A DNA stretch of 64,000 nt from Herbiconiux ginsengi (GCF_900107435.1 NZ_FNPZ01000004.1:372001-436000); one strand, 5' to 3'. Numbered from the stretch's first letter, positions 42,205 through 51,585 are shown. The notes: generated from the sequence alone by a model not told the origin. Made by a program: numbers and translations.

Positions 42205-42938
42205 ATCTCTTCGTCGAAGGCTTCGCGTGGATCTTCGATCCCGCCAACTACTCGGGTGGTCAGGGCTGGATCGTGCGGCTGCTCGAGCAGCTCGCGTACA
42301 CCTTCGGGGCCACCGCCATCGCGCTCCTCATCGCGGTGCCGCTCGGCTATCTGGTGGGTCACACGGGTCGCGGGCGGGATCTCGCCGTGTCGTTCTCGGG
42401 CGGTTTCCGGGCGCTGCCGAGCCTCGGAGTGCTGATCCTGCTGGGCCTTGGCCTCGGCATCGGTTTCAAGGCGCCGTTGCTCACGTTCGTGATCATCGCC
42501 ATCCCGCCGATTCTCGCGGGCGCTTATGCGGGCTTCGAGGCTGTCGACCGCAAGACCATCGACGCGGCACGTGCGGTGGGGATGACCGAGTGGCAGGTGG
42601 TGACTCGCGTCGAGATCCCGCTCGGCCTGCCGCTGCTCATCGGCGGGATCCGCTCGTCGCTCCTGCAAGTGGTGGCTACCGCGACCCTCGCCGCCTACGT
42701 CTCCGGAGGCGCGCTCGGCGTGTTCATCTTCGACGCCTTCGCCACGCGCAATTACCCCGAGGCGCTCGGCGCCTCGATCCTCGTCACGGCGCTGGCTCTG
42801 GTGCTGGAGGGAATCTTCGCCTTGCTGCAGAAGTTGGTCGTACCACGTGGCGTCGTCGCCAAAGAACTGAAAGACGTCCGCCAGCGGTCATCCCGTCCGC
42901 TGGCGGCGGCGGGAGTCCCCGCCCAAGAAGGGAAATGA
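42201..42938 (+). CDS. opuCD: Compatible-solute ABC importer permease, second subunit
   Basis: The GTG at 42201 overlaps the previous stop (GTGA) and gives 245 residues. The sequence has five helices and the quaternary-amine permease loop DRKTIDAARAVGMTEWQVVTRVEIPLGLPLLIGGIRSSLLQVVATATLAAYV. FSGGFRALPSLGVLILLGLGLGIG is typical of the family. It pairs with the first permease. The binding lipoprotein gene follows after four bases. Confidence 0.92.
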   Translation: MNLFVEGFAWIFDPANYSGGQGWIVRLLEQLAYTFGATAIALLIAVPLGYLVGHTGRGRDLAVSFSGGFRALPSLGVLILLGLGLGIGFKAPLLTFVIIAIPPILAGAYAGFEAVDRKTIDAARAVGMTEWQVVTRVEIPLGLPLLIGGIRSSLLQVVATATLAAYVSGGALGVFIFDAFATRNYPEALGASILVTALALVLEGIFALLQKLVVPRGVVAKELKDVRQRSSRPLAAAGVPAQEGK

Positions 42939-42942
42939 TCAC

Positions 42943-43878
42943 ATGTTCACAGCAATCAAGAAAGGCCGGCTCGTCAGTGGGCTAGTCGCGGTCAGTGCGG
43001 TGGTGGCACTGGCAGGGTGTGCGTCAAGCGATCCGCTCGACACCACGTCGACGTCGGGCTCGAGCGACGCCGCCTCCGGACCGATCGTGATCGGGTCGCA
43101 GGCCTACTACTCCAACGAGATCATCGCCGAGATCTATGCTCAGGCGCTCGAAGCCAATGACATCGAGGTGACGCGCCAGTTCAACATCGGTCAGCGCGAC
43201 GCCTACCTGCCGGCGCTCGAGAGCGGCGAAGTGCAGCTCTTCCCGGAGTACACCGGCAACCTGCTGCAGTACTACGAGCCCGACACCACGGCCAAGACCA
43301 GCGACGACGTCTACGCGGCCCTCGCCGGCGCGCTGCCCGAGGGCCTCGAGGTTCTCGACCAGTCGCCCGCCACCGACCAGGACTCCTACAACGTCACCAA
43401 GGAGTTCTCCGAGGCCAACGGCGTGACCAGCCTGGCCGACCTGTCGAAGGTCACCACCCCGCTCACCCTGGGCGGCAACTCCGAGCTGCAGACCCGCCCC
43501 TACGGCCCCGACGGGCTGAAGAGCACCTACGACGTCACCGTCGGCTTCACGCCGATCGAGGACTCGGGCGGACCGCTCACCATCCAGGCGCTCAAAGACA
43601 ACACGGTGCAGCTGGTGAACATCTACAGCGCCGACCCGAACATCAAGACCTCGGGTCTCGTGACGCTGGCCGACCCGAAGGGCCTCTTCCTGGCCTCGAA
43701 CGTCGTGCCGCTGATCAACACCGACGCGGCGACCCCGGAGGTCACCGAGGTGATCAACAAGGTCAGCGCGGCACTCACCGCGGAAGACCTGGTCGACCTC
43801 AACTCACAGAGCGTCAACGACCAGGAGTCGGCCGACACGATCGCGAAGAACTGGCTGGACAAAGTGAACTTGTTCTAG
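42943..43878 (+). CDS. opuCC: Glycine betaine/choline-type substrate-binding lipoprotein
   Basis: The 311-residue protein has a lipoprotein signal with lipobox LAGC (Cys26) and a Ser/Thr-rich linker. The OpuAC-type binding domain follows: GPIVIGSQAYYSNEIIAEIYAQALEANDIEVTRQFNIGQRDAYLPALESGEVQLFPEYTGNLLQYY and SNVVPLINTD. These proteins cage quaternary amines with aromatic residues; the tyrosine pairs here are candidates. It is anchored outside and feeds the two permeases. Confidence 0.94.
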   Translation: MFTAIKKGRLVSGLVAVSAVVALAGCASSDPLDTTSTSGSSDAASGPIVIGSQAYYSNEIIAEIYAQALEANDIEVTRQFNIGQRDAYLPALESGEVQLFPEYTGNLLQYYEPDTTAKTSDDVYAALAGALPEGLEVLDQSPATDQDSYNVTKEFSEANGVTSLADLSKVTTPLTLGGNSELQTRPYGPDGLKSTYDVTVGFTPIEDSGGPLTIQALKDNTVQLVNIYSADPNIKTSGLVTLADPKGLFLASNVVPLINTDAATPEVTEVINKVSAALTAEDLVDLNSQSVNDQESADTIAKNWLDKVNLF

Positions 43879-43891
43879 ACACGTTCGCGCT

Positions 43892-44572
43892 TCAGGGAGC
43901 CCCGTCGCCCTCCACCTCGGTGGGGGAGGGCGGGGCTTCTTGCATGTGGCGGGACTCGGCCCGATTGATCAGCTTCTTGGCCACGAAGACCAGCGCGACG
44001 AACAGGGCGATGATGGCGACGAAGGCGTAACCGGCCCAGTGCAGGTCGCGGGAGAGCTCGCGGTAGGAGCCGGCCGCGAAGGCGCCGACCGAGACGTAGG
44101 CGAAGGCCCAGAGGATGCAGGCCGGCACCGTCCAGGTCATGAAGCGGCGGTAGCGCATCGGGCTCATGCCGACCGTGAGCGGGATGAGCGAGTGCAGCAC
44201 CGGGATGAACCGCGACAGGAACACGGCGATGCCGCCGCGCTTGGCGAGATACGTCTCGGCGCGCACCCAGTTCTTCTCGCCGATCCGTCGCCCCAGCCGG
44301 CTGGCGCGCAGTTTCGGCCCGAACCAGCGGCCGATCGCGAACCCGATGCTCTCGCCGCAGAGCGCGCCGACGATCACCACTGCCACGAGGGAGATGTATT
44401 CAAGTGGACCGTCGACGGCGGTCGAGGCCACCAGCACCACCGTGTCGCCGGGCACCACGAGGCCGATCAGGATACTCGTCTCGAGCAGGATCGCGACTCC
44501 CGCCAATAGGGTCCGGACCAGGGGATCTACCGACTGCACGGTATCCAGCAGCCAGGACAGCACCTCGTTCAT
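43892..44572 (-). CDS. DedA-family membrane protein
   Basis: The 226-residue protein carries the DedA/SNARE-associated core: LLETSILIGLVVPGDTVVLVAS, VAVVIVGALCGESIGFAIGRWFGPKLR and the loop KRGGIAVFLSRFIPVLHSLIPLTVGMSPMRYRRFMTWTVPACILWA with its conserved Arg/Pro and Gly residues. DedA proteins are proposed lipid scramblases or transporters of undecaprenyl phosphate that support envelope integrity. The last residues (EAPPSPTEVEGDGAP) overlap a strong hairpin at 43898-43937. It is divergent from cydA. Confidence 0.93.
   Translation of the reverse strand: MNEVLSWLLDTVQSVDPLVRTLLAGVAILLETSILIGLVVPGDTVVLVASTAVDGPLEYISLVAVVIVGALCGESIGFAIGRWFGPKLRASRLGRRIGEKNWVRAETYLAKRGGIAVFLSRFIPVLHSLIPLTVGMSPMRYRRFMTWTVPACILWAFAYVSVGAFAAGSYRELSRDLHWAGYAFVAIIALFVALVFVAKKLINRAESRHMQEAPPSPTEVEGDGAP
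43898..43937. terminator. Bidirectional hairpin overlapping the 3' end of dedA
   Basis: AGCCCCGTCGCCCTCCACC (43898-43916) pairs with GGTGGGGGAGGGCGGGGCT (43919-43937) with one or two mismatches. It lies inside the last codons of the dedA gene and 20 bases after the solute-binding protein stop. It would end transcripts from both converging genes. Confidence 0.55.
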
Positions 44573-44640
44573 CGCTGTATTCCACAGGGCATGCCAGCAA
44601 CCCTAGCGGGTCTTCCGGAGGATTCCCCGATGGGTTTGGA

Positions 44641-44656
44641 TGCTTGTATACAAGCA
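44641..44656. promoter_or_regulatory. Perfect palindrome in the cydABDC promoter
   Basis: TGCTTGTATACAAGCA is perfectly symmetric. It lies in an 18-base spacer between TTGGAT (44636-44641) and TAGGAT (44660-44665), a plausible -35/-10 pair for cydA. A repressor bound here would block the cyd promoter. The TTGTATACAA core resembles GntR-family operators; it does not match the Rex consensus. Confidence 0.6.
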
Positions 44657-44689
44657 GGCTAGGATCGGTGCTGACGCAAGGAGTTCCTC

Positions 44690-46102
44690 GTGAACGAATT
44701 ACTCGACCCGCTCTTGCTCTCCCGCTGGCAATTCGGGTTGACGACGATCTACCACTTCCTGTTCGTGCCCCTCACGATCGGACTGGCCACCACGACCGCG
44801 ATCTTCCAGACGGCCTGGGTGCGCACCGGCAAGGCTCATTACCTCCAACTCACCCGCTTCTTCGGCAAGATCTTCTTGATCAACTTCGCCATGGGTGTGG
44901 TGACGGGCATCGTGCAGGAGTTCCAGTTCGGCATGAACTGGAGCGACTACTCGCGCTTCGTGGGCGACGTGTTCGGTGCGCCGCTCGCACTCGAGGGCCT
45001 GCTGGCGTTCTTCCTCGAGGCGACGTTCATCGGGTTGTGGATCTTCGGCTGGGACAAACTGCCCAAGAAGCTGCACCTCGCCACCATCTGGGTCACGGCG
45101 CTGGGCAGCATCCTCTCGGCGTACTTCATCATCGCCGCGAACGCGTTCATGCAGAACCCGGTCGGCTACGACATCAACGAGGCCAAGGGCCGGGCCGAAC
45201 TCACCGACATCGGGGCGCTGCTCACGAACAAGGTGGCGGTGGCGGCCTTCCCGCACACGATCTTCGCCTGCTTTATGGTGACGGCGGGCCTCATCATCGC
45301 GGCCGCCGCCTGGCACCTCTACCGCAACCAGCACCTCGAGACCATGCGTCCCGCGCTGAAGTTCGGGCTCTGGATGATGGTGATCGCCGGCGCGCTGACG
45401 GTGCTGTCAGGAGACCAACTGGGTCTAGCCATGGTCGAGACGCAGCCGATGAAGATGGCAGCGGCCGAAGCGCTCTATCGAACGTCCACCGGCGCCGACG
45501 CATCCTTCTCGATCTTCACTCTCGGCACGCCCGACGGTGTGCACGAATTGTTCTCGATCCGGGTGCCGTATCTCCTCTCCTTCCTGTCGACGCACACCTT
45601 CGACGGAACGGTCGAGGGCATCAACGACCTGCAGGCGCAGTACGTGCAGCTCTACGGCCCGGGCGACTACACGCCCACCATCTGGGTCACCTACTGGGCC
45701 TTCCGCTGGATGATCGGCCTCGGCATGCTGCACGTGCTGATCGCGCTCGTGGGTCTGTGGCTGACCCGCAAGGGCCGGTCGCCCCGCTGGCGCTGGCTCT
45801 GGCGAGTGGCCATCTGGGCCTTCCCGCTCTCGCTCGGCGCCATGATCGTGGGCTGGATCTTCACCGAGATGGGCCGGCAGCCGTGGATCGTGTTCAGCCT
45901 GCTGAAGACCTCGGATGCGGTGTCGCCCGGCATCACGGGCCTCGACGTGCTGATCTCGCTGATCGCGTTCACCGCGATCTACGGCACCCTCGCCGTGGTC
46001 GAGTTCAAGCTCATCAAGAAGGCCATTCAGAAGGGGCCGGATGACGCGCCGGAACCCGATCCCGAGTCGGGCGACGTCCGGCACGAGGCCACGGTCTACT
46101 AG
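44690..46102 (+). CDS. cydA: Cytochrome bd ubiquinol oxidase subunit I
   Basis: The 470-residue protein starts GTG after an AAGGAG ribosome site. Conserved parts include QFGLTTIYHFLFVPLTIGL with the haem b595 His, FGKIFLINFAMGVVTGIVQEFQFGMNW with the haem d and b558 region, the Q-loop in the middle and WIFTEMGRQPWIVF near the C-terminus. It carries all three haems and oxidises menaquinol or ubiquinol while reducing oxygen to water. It is a short Q-loop form as in actinobacteria. It begins the cydABDC unit. Confidence 0.96.
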   Translation: MNELLDPLLLSRWQFGLTTIYHFLFVPLTIGLATTTAIFQTAWVRTGKAHYLQLTRFFGKIFLINFAMGVVTGIVQEFQFGMNWSDYSRFVGDVFGAPLALEGLLAFFLEATFIGLWIFGWDKLPKKLHLATIWVTALGSILSAYFIIAANAFMQNPVGYDINEAKGRAELTDIGALLTNKVAVAAFPHTIFACFMVTAGLIIAAAAWHLYRNQHLETMRPALKFGLWMMVIAGALTVLSGDQLGLAMVETQPMKMAAAEALYRTSTGADASFSIFTLGTPDGVHELFSIRVPYLLSFLSTHTFDGTVEGINDLQAQYVQLYGPGDYTPTIWVTYWAFRWMIGLGMLHVLIALVGLWLTRKGRSPRWRWLWRVAIWAFPLSLGAMIVGWIFTEMGRQPWIVFSLLKTSDAVSPGITGLDVLISLIAFTAIYGTLAVVEFKLIKKAIQKGPDDAPEPDPESGDVRHEATVY

Positions 46103-46108
46103 GGAGAC

Positions 46109-47140
46109 ATGATGGACCTGACAATCCTGTGGTTCTGTATCGTCGGCTTCTTGTTCGTCGGCTACTTCGTGCTCGACGGCTTCGACTTCGGCGTCGGGAT
46201 GTCGCTGCCCTTCCTCGGCCGTGACGACACCGACCGCCGCGTGCTCATCAACACCATCGGCCCCGTCTGGGACCTCAACGAGACCTGGGTGATCGTGGCG
46301 GGGGCGTCGTTGTTCGCTGCCTTCCCGGAGTGGTACGCCACGCTGTTCAGCGGCTTCTACCTGCCGCTGCTGCTCATCCTGCTCGCTCTGATCCTCCGCG
46401 GTGTCTCCTTCGAGTACCGGCACCAACGGCCGGAGGCGGCGTGGAAGCGGCGGTTCGACCGGATGATCGTGATCGGCTCCGCCGTGCCCGCCCTGCTCTG
46501 GGGGGTCGCCTTCGCCAACATCGTGCGCGGTGTGCCGCTCGACGAGGGCCACAACTACATCGGCACCTTCTTCGACCTCCTCAACCCCTACGCCCTCCTC
46601 GGCGGACTGACCACGCTGCTGCTGTTCTTCACCCACGGCGTCGTGTTCGTGTCGCTGAAGACCGACGGCGACATCCGGGCCCGCGCACGCAGGCTCGCGA
46701 CCCGCGCCGGTGTGGTCACCATCGTGGTCGCCGCCGCGTTCCTGCTCTGGACCTCGCTCGCCTACGGCACCCTCGCATCCGTCCTCCTCTCCGCGGTCGC
46801 GGCGGTGACCCTCATCGGTGCCGTGCTCGCGAACGCGCGGGGCCGTGAAGGTCTCTCGTTCGGGCTCATGGCGGCCACCATCGGGGTCGCGGTGCTGAGC
46901 CTGTTCTTCGCCCTGTTCCCCGACGTGATGCCGGCCTCCAACGACCTCGCCAACAGCCTCACCATCACCAACGCCTCGTCGTCGGAGTACACCCTCACGA
47001 TCATGACGTGGGTCGCGCTGATCTTCCTGCCGCTCATCCTGGCCTACCAGGCGTTCACCTATTGGATCTTCCGCAAGCGGGTGAGCCGAGCGCAGATCCC
47101 GGTCGAGGCTCCGGTCGGTGGCGCGGAGGAGGCACACTAG
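46109..47140 (+). CDS. cydB: Cytochrome bd ubiquinol oxidase subunit II
   Basis: The 343-residue protein has eight or nine membrane helices and the CydB opening LTILWFCIVGFLFVGYFVLDGFDFGVGM. WDLNETWVIVAGASLFAAFPEWYATLFSGFYLPLLL is the conserved quinol oxidase subunit II stretch. It forms the second subunit of cytochrome bd and helps the haem-binding subunit fold. The start follows the cydA stop by six bases and a GGAG element. Confidence 0.96.
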   Translation: MMDLTILWFCIVGFLFVGYFVLDGFDFGVGMSLPFLGRDDTDRRVLINTIGPVWDLNETWVIVAGASLFAAFPEWYATLFSGFYLPLLLILLALILRGVSFEYRHQRPEAAWKRRFDRMIVIGSAVPALLWGVAFANIVRGVPLDEGHNYIGTFFDLLNPYALLGGLTTLLLFFTHGVVFVSLKTDGDIRARARRLATRAGVVTIVVAAAFLLWTSLAYGTLASVLLSAVAAVTLIGAVLANARGREGLSFGLMAATIGVAVLSLFFALFPDVMPASNDLANSLTITNASSSEYTLTIMTWVALIFLPLILAYQAFTYWIFRKRVSRAQIPVEAPVGGAEEAH

Positions 47141-47144
47141 AGTC

Positions 47145-48932
47145 GTGCGCCCCGTCGATCCGCGACTCCTGAAGTACGCCTCCGCGGCGCGCGTGTTCTT
47201 CGCCGTCGGCGGGGTGCTCGCCCTGCTGCAGACGGCGGTCGTGGTCGCGTTCTCGCTGCTCGTGACGCAGCTGATCGTGCAGGCGATCGCGGGTGCGTCG
47301 GTCGCGGCGCTCGCCCCCCTCCTCGCGGGGCTGGCCGGCGTCGTCGTGCTGCGCTTCGTGCTGTCGTGGGGCTCGGAGGTGAACTCGGCTCGGGGGGCAG
47401 CGGTCGTGAAGAGCGAACTCCGCGGGCGGGTGCTGGATGCGGTGACGCGGCTCGGCCCCGCCTGGCTCGGTGCGCGCAACTCGACCTCGGTCGGGGTGAC
47501 CGTGGGCCCGGGGCTGGATGCGCTCGACACCTACTTCGCGAAGTACCTGCCTCAGCTGGTGCTCACCGCGATCGCGACTCCCGTTCTGGTGCTCGTGATC
47601 TGGTCGCAGGACTGGATCTCCGGGCTCACCGTCGCGGTCACGCTGCCGCTCATCCCGGTGTTCATGATCCTGATCGGCTGGGCCACGCAATCGGTGCAGT
47701 CGAAGCAGTGGGAGAAGCTCGGGCGGCTCTCCACCGCGTTTCTCGACGTGGTCGGCGGTCTGGCGACGCTGAAGATCTTCGGTCGGCAGCACCGGCAGGC
47801 GGCACGCATCCGCTCGGTCACCGACGACTACCGCTCGCAGACCATGAAGGTGCTGCGGGTGTCCTTCCTCTCCGGTTTCGCCCTGGAGCTCGCGGCGAGC
47901 CTGTCGGTGGCGCTGGTGGCCGTGTCGATCGGGGTGCGCCTGATCGACGGCTCGCTCGGGCTGTCGGTGGGGCTGTTCGTGCTGCTGCTGGCTCCCGAGG
48001 CGTTCCTGCCGGTGCGCAACGTGGGAGCGCAGTTCCACGCCGCGGCCGACGGCGTCGCGGCGGCCGACGACGTCTTCGCCATCCTCGACGCGGGTGACGC
48101 GTCTGCTCCCGCGGTCGGTTCCTCCGTCCCGTTCAGCCCCAGCCCTCCCACATCGGCGGGCGGGGTCGAAGTGCGGGGCCTGGGCGTCCGGTACGGGGAG
48201 AGCGTGGCCTTCGCGGCCCTGGATGCGCGGTTCCCGGCGGGCGAGGTGACCGCTGTCACCGGCGCATCCGGGAGCGGCAAGTCGTCGCTCGTGGCGGCGC
48301 TGCTCGGCTACGTGCCGGCATCGGGGGAGATCCTCGTCGACGGGAGAGCTGCGAACGCCGACCCGGTGCCGAGGCCGTGGCTGTCGTGGGCGGGTCAAGG
48401 TGCGGTGCTGCTGCCCGGCACCGTCGCCGAGAACGTCGCGCTCGGCGACCCCGCGCCCGACGAGTACCTTGCACGGGATGCGCTCGATGTGGTGGGCGGG
48501 GAGTCCATCGCCCTGGCGACCGCCGTCGATCCGCGCGGTGGCGGGCTCTCCGGCGGCCAGGCGCAACGCGTCGCAGCAGCCCGCGCCGTCTATCGCGCGC
48601 GACGTTTCGACTGCGCGGTCGTGGTGTTCGACGAACCCACCTCAGCGCTCGACGAGTCGACCGAGGCCGCGGTCATCCAGGCCCTTCGATCGCTCGCCGA
48701 CGAGGGACGCGCGGTCGTCGTGGTCAGTCACCGCCCGGCGGTCATCGCCGCGGCCGACCACGAGGTCCTGCTCGACGCCTCGCGACCCGGGACGCACGTG
48801 TCGGTGTCTGCGCCCGCGTCCCGCCCCGTGTCGTCTCCGCCGGCGTCGGAGCCCGCGAGCGCGGCGACGGTGGCGGAGCCGACGGTCGACGGCGTCGGCG
48901 AGCAGCCCGGACATCCGGCGGTGCGCTCGTGA
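47145..48932 (+). CDS. cydD: CydD subunit of the glutathione/cysteine exporter for bd assembly
   Basis: The GTG at 47145 gives 595 residues. Six transmembrane helices (about 20-310) are followed by an ABC ATPase: Walker A TGASGSGKSSL, signature GGGLSGGQAQRVAAARA, Walker B VVVFDEPTSALDE and VVVVSHRPAVI. The C-terminus is an Ala/Pro/Ser-rich tail (about 35 residues). With CydC it exports thiol compounds needed for cytochrome bd assembly. It follows cydB by four bases. Confidence 0.93.
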   Translation: MRPVDPRLLKYASAARVFFAVGGVLALLQTAVVVAFSLLVTQLIVQAIAGASVAALAPLLAGLAGVVVLRFVLSWGSEVNSARGAAVVKSELRGRVLDAVTRLGPAWLGARNSTSVGVTVGPGLDALDTYFAKYLPQLVLTAIATPVLVLVIWSQDWISGLTVAVTLPLIPVFMILIGWATQSVQSKQWEKLGRLSTAFLDVVGGLATLKIFGRQHRQAARIRSVTDDYRSQTMKVLRVSFLSGFALELAASLSVALVAVSIGVRLIDGSLGLSVGLFVLLLAPEAFLPVRNVGAQFHAAADGVAAADDVFAILDAGDASAPAVGSSVPFSPSPPTSAGGVEVRGLGVRYGESVAFAALDARFPAGEVTAVTGASGSGKSSLVAALLGYVPASGEILVDGRAANADPVPRPWLSWAGQGAVLLPGTVAENVALGDPAPDEYLARDALDVVGGESIALATAVDPRGGGLSGGQAQRVAAARAVYRARRFDCAVVVFDEPTSALDESTEAAVIQALRSLADEGRAVVVVSHRPAVIAAADHEVLLDASRPGTHVSVSAPASRPVSSPPASEPASAATVAEPTVDGVGEQPGHPAVRS

Positions 48933-50584
48933 AGCGTGGGGAGGTCATCCGGCTCGCCCAACCGCGGCTGCGACGGTTCGTGCCCGGGGTCGTGCTCGGG
49001 CTGATCAGCGCCCTCTGCGCCGTCGGTCTGCTCGCAACGAGCGCCTACCTCATCACCAAGGCCGCCGAGCAGCCGCCCATCCTCTACCTCTCCGCCGCGA
49101 TGGTGGCGGTGCGGGCGTTCGCGCTCGGACGCGCGGCGTTCCGCTACGTCGAGCGACTGGCCAGCCACGACGCCGCCTTCGCCACGATGCCCGAACTGCG
49201 CGTCGGCGTCTACGAGCGGCTCGTGCCCGTGAGCCCCGACGGGCTCGGCCGCAGCCGGCGCGGCGACCTCCTCACCCGGCTCGTGTCCGACGTCGATGAG
49301 CAGCAGAACTTCCCCCTGCGGGTGGTGCAGCCGCTCGTGGTCTCCGGGTTGACGGCGGTCGCGATCGTGATCGTGGTGTGGCTCCTCCTCCCGGCCGCGG
49401 GGCTCGTTCTGCTCATCGGCCTGGTGCTCGCCGCGCTGCTCGGAACGGCCGTGAACTCCTGGGTCTCGGGCCGGGCCGAACGTGCGCTCGCCGGTCTCCG
49501 CGGCCGCTACCAGGCCGACCTGGCCGACTACCTCGGCTCGCTCGACACCCTCGTCGCCTACGGAGCGGCCCCCACGGCCCGTGCCTCGCTCGCCGAGACG
49601 GATGCGCGACTCACCTCGGCGCTCGTGCGTCGCTCCGCGGGGGCGGGCGCCACCACGGCGCTCGTCTCGTTGATCGCCGGGGCCGTGACGGTCGTGGTGC
49701 TGTTGCTCGGCATCCCATCGCTCGGGCAGGGCGGATTCGAGGGGCCGGCGCTCGCCGTGATCGCGCTCGTGCCGATGGCGGCGTTCGAGGTGTTCGGCAT
49801 GATCCCGCTGGCCTGGGGCGCCTGGCGGCAGGTGTCGGCGAGTGCCGAACGCATCGCATCCGTCGTTCCCGATGCCGTGCCGGAGGGGGTGCCCGTCGAT
49901 CCTGCAGAGGTGGTGTCGGCTCGCCGCGAGGTGCCGCCAGGCCCGGTGACCGTGCGCTTGCGTGACGTCTCGGCCCGGTGGCCCGGGTCGTCGACGGATG
50001 CCCTCGCCGGCGCATCCGTCGACCTCGCGCCCGGCGACCGGGTGCTGGTTCGCGGGCCGAGCGGTTCGGGCAAGACGACCCTCGCGCACGTGCTCGTGCG
50101 GTTCCTCGACTTCCGGGGCGAGTTCTCCGTGAACGGCGTGGACGTGCGCGAGCTGCCGCAAGACGAGGTGCGCCGCGTGATCGGGCTCTGCGAGCAGAGG
50201 CCCTACCTCTTCGACGACGACATCCGGCAGAACCTGCTCTTCGCCCGTGACACGGCCACCGACGACGAGCTGCTCGACGTGCTCGAGCGGGTGGGGCTCG
50301 GCGACTGGGTGCGGTCGCGCGGCGGGCTCACCGCGCGGGTGGGGGAGCGGGGCGCGCTCGTCTCGGGCGGACAGGCGCAGCGCCTGGCGCTGGCGCGGGC
50401 CTTGCTGGCCGGGTTCCCGGTGCTCGTGCTCGACGAGCCCACCGCGAACGTCGACCCCGACCACGCCGACGCGCTCGTCGCCGACCTGCTCGCAGCGGCG
50501 GCCGACTCCGCGCGCGCCGTCGTGCTCATCTCGCACACCCCCGTGCCCGCGCACCTCGTCACGCGCACCCTCACCCTCGGGTAA
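48929..50584 (+). CDS. cydC: CydC subunit of the thiol exporter
   Basis: The GTG at 48929 overlaps the cydD stop and gives 551 residues. Membrane part: VVLGLISALCAVGLLATSAYLITKAAEQPPILYLSAAMVAVRAFALGRAAFRYVERLASHDAAF is the CydC/CydD diagnostic stretch. The ATPase follows with GPSGSGKTTLAHVL, LVSGGQAQRLALARALLAGFPVLVLDEPTANVDPDHAD and VLISHTP. It completes the heterodimeric exporter. A hairpin follows. Confidence 0.94.
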   Translation: MKRGEVIRLAQPRLRRFVPGVVLGLISALCAVGLLATSAYLITKAAEQPPILYLSAAMVAVRAFALGRAAFRYVERLASHDAAFATMPELRVGVYERLVPVSPDGLGRSRRGDLLTRLVSDVDEQQNFPLRVVQPLVVSGLTAVAIVIVVWLLLPAAGLVLLIGLVLAALLGTAVNSWVSGRAERALAGLRGRYQADLADYLGSLDTLVAYGAAPTARASLAETDARLTSALVRRSAGAGATTALVSLIAGAVTVVVLLLGIPSLGQGGFEGPALAVIALVPMAAFEVFGMIPLAWGAWRQVSASAERIASVVPDAVPEGVPVDPAEVVSARREVPPGPVTVRLRDVSARWPGSSTDALAGASVDLAPGDRVLVRGPSGSGKTTLAHVLVRFLDFRGEFSVNGVDVRELPQDEVRRVIGLCEQRPYLFDDDIRQNLLFARDTATDDELLDVLERVGLGDWVRSRGGLTARVGERGALVSGGQAQRLALARALLAGFPVLVLDEPTANVDPDHADALVADLLAAAADSARAVVLISHTPVPAHLVTRTLTLG

Positions 50585-50597
50585 CCCCTTCGCCGCG

Positions 50598-50656
50598 GCC
50601 GGGTAGCCCGAATGGGGAACCTTGCTCGGCTTCTCGCCCAATTCGCGCTACCCGGC
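50598..50656. terminator. Hairpin between convergent cydC and pabC
   Basis: GCCGGGTAGC (50598-50607) pairs with GCTACCCGGC (50647-50656). The loop contains a second weaker pairing (CGAATGGG with CCCAATTCG). It sits between converging genes. Confidence 0.45.
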
Positions 50657-50670
50657 GAACGCACCGGGTG

Positions 50671-51585
50671 TCACAGGGGGCGGGAGAGGGCGTCGAGGCG
50701 CTTGCGCCACGTGGCCGCGCGCGAGGGCCGCACCTCGAGCACGGGGCCGTCGATCCAGACCTCGACCACGGTGATGCCGTGCAATGCGCTCACGATCCAG
50801 AGTTCGCAGCCCTCGAGATCGGCGGGACGCGCCCGCTCCTCCACGACGCGGGTGCCGGTGGCGGTGGCGATCAGGCGGATGCTCCGAGCGGTCACGCTCG
50901 GCACCCGGGCGAGGTCGCTCGCCGGCGCCACGAGCGTCTCGCCGCGCCACCAGAGCAGCGCCGAGCTCGATCCGTCGACGACGTATCCGTCATGCAGCAG
51001 CGCCACCTCGTCGGCGCCGTTCTCCTGCGCGGTCGCGCGGAGGGCGAGAAGGCGCTCGAGGTCGGGTCCCTTCACGCGGGGCACGCGCCGCGGGTCGGGG
51101 CCCTCGTACGTGCTGAGCACCGCGGTCTCTCGCAAGCGTGGCGCCGCGCGCACGCGCAGCCGCAGTTCGTAGTCGGGCGTCGCGGCCGCCGCTCCCACGC
51201 CCGAGGTGTCGCCAGGGCGATCGGATGCCCCCCGTGATCGTGATGTGTCGCCGTCGGGCAGCCGTCCGCCGCTCGTCGTCGGTACCGCGCCGCTGATGCC
51301 CGCGATCCGTGCCAGTTCCACCCGGGGGAAGAGCGCCCCCGTACGGATTGCCCTCAACCGAGCGATCGCCGCCCCCCAGAACGCCTCGGCGTCGCCCGCT
51401 GCGACCCCGCCCGCCGACTCGTCGACGCTCGCCAGGAACCGCTCGCGATGCGCGTCGATCGCTCGAGCGCGCCCGGAGTCGGAGACGTACCAGGAGTCGG
51501 CCACCAGCAGTTCGTCATGCGGCCGCAGGGCCTGTTCGACCAAGGCGCCGCCGGCCCAGACGAACGTCGCAGGAGCCTCCAGCAC
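50671..51585 (-). CDS. pabC: Aminodeoxychorismate lyase-like, class IV aminotransferase
   Basis: The 304-residue protein has the class IV PLP fold. The Schiff-base lysine is Lys172 in VPRVKGPDLERLLALR, and GADEVALLHDGYVVDGSSSALLWWRG and SVTARSIRLIA bind the cofactor phosphate. PabC makes p-aminobenzoate and pyruvate for folate. The divergent pabB gene supports this over branched-chain aminotransferase activity. About 40 residues (98-138) are an Asp/Ser/Gly-rich insertion that interrupts the otherwise compact N-terminal half. Confidence 0.85.
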   Translation of the reverse strand: MLEAPATFVWAGGALVEQALRPHDELLVADSWYVSDSGRARAIDAHRERFLASVDESAGGVAAGDAEAFWGAAIARLRAIRTGALFPRVELARIAGISGAVPTTSGGRLPDGDTSRSRGASDRPGDTSGVGAAAATPDYELRLRVRAAPRLRETAVLSTYEGPDPRRVPRVKGPDLERLLALRATAQENGADEVALLHDGYVVDGSSSALLWWRGETLVAPASDLARVPSVTARSIRLIATATGTRVVEERARPADLEGCELWIVSALHGITVVEVWIDGPVLEVRPSRAATWRKRLDALSRPL

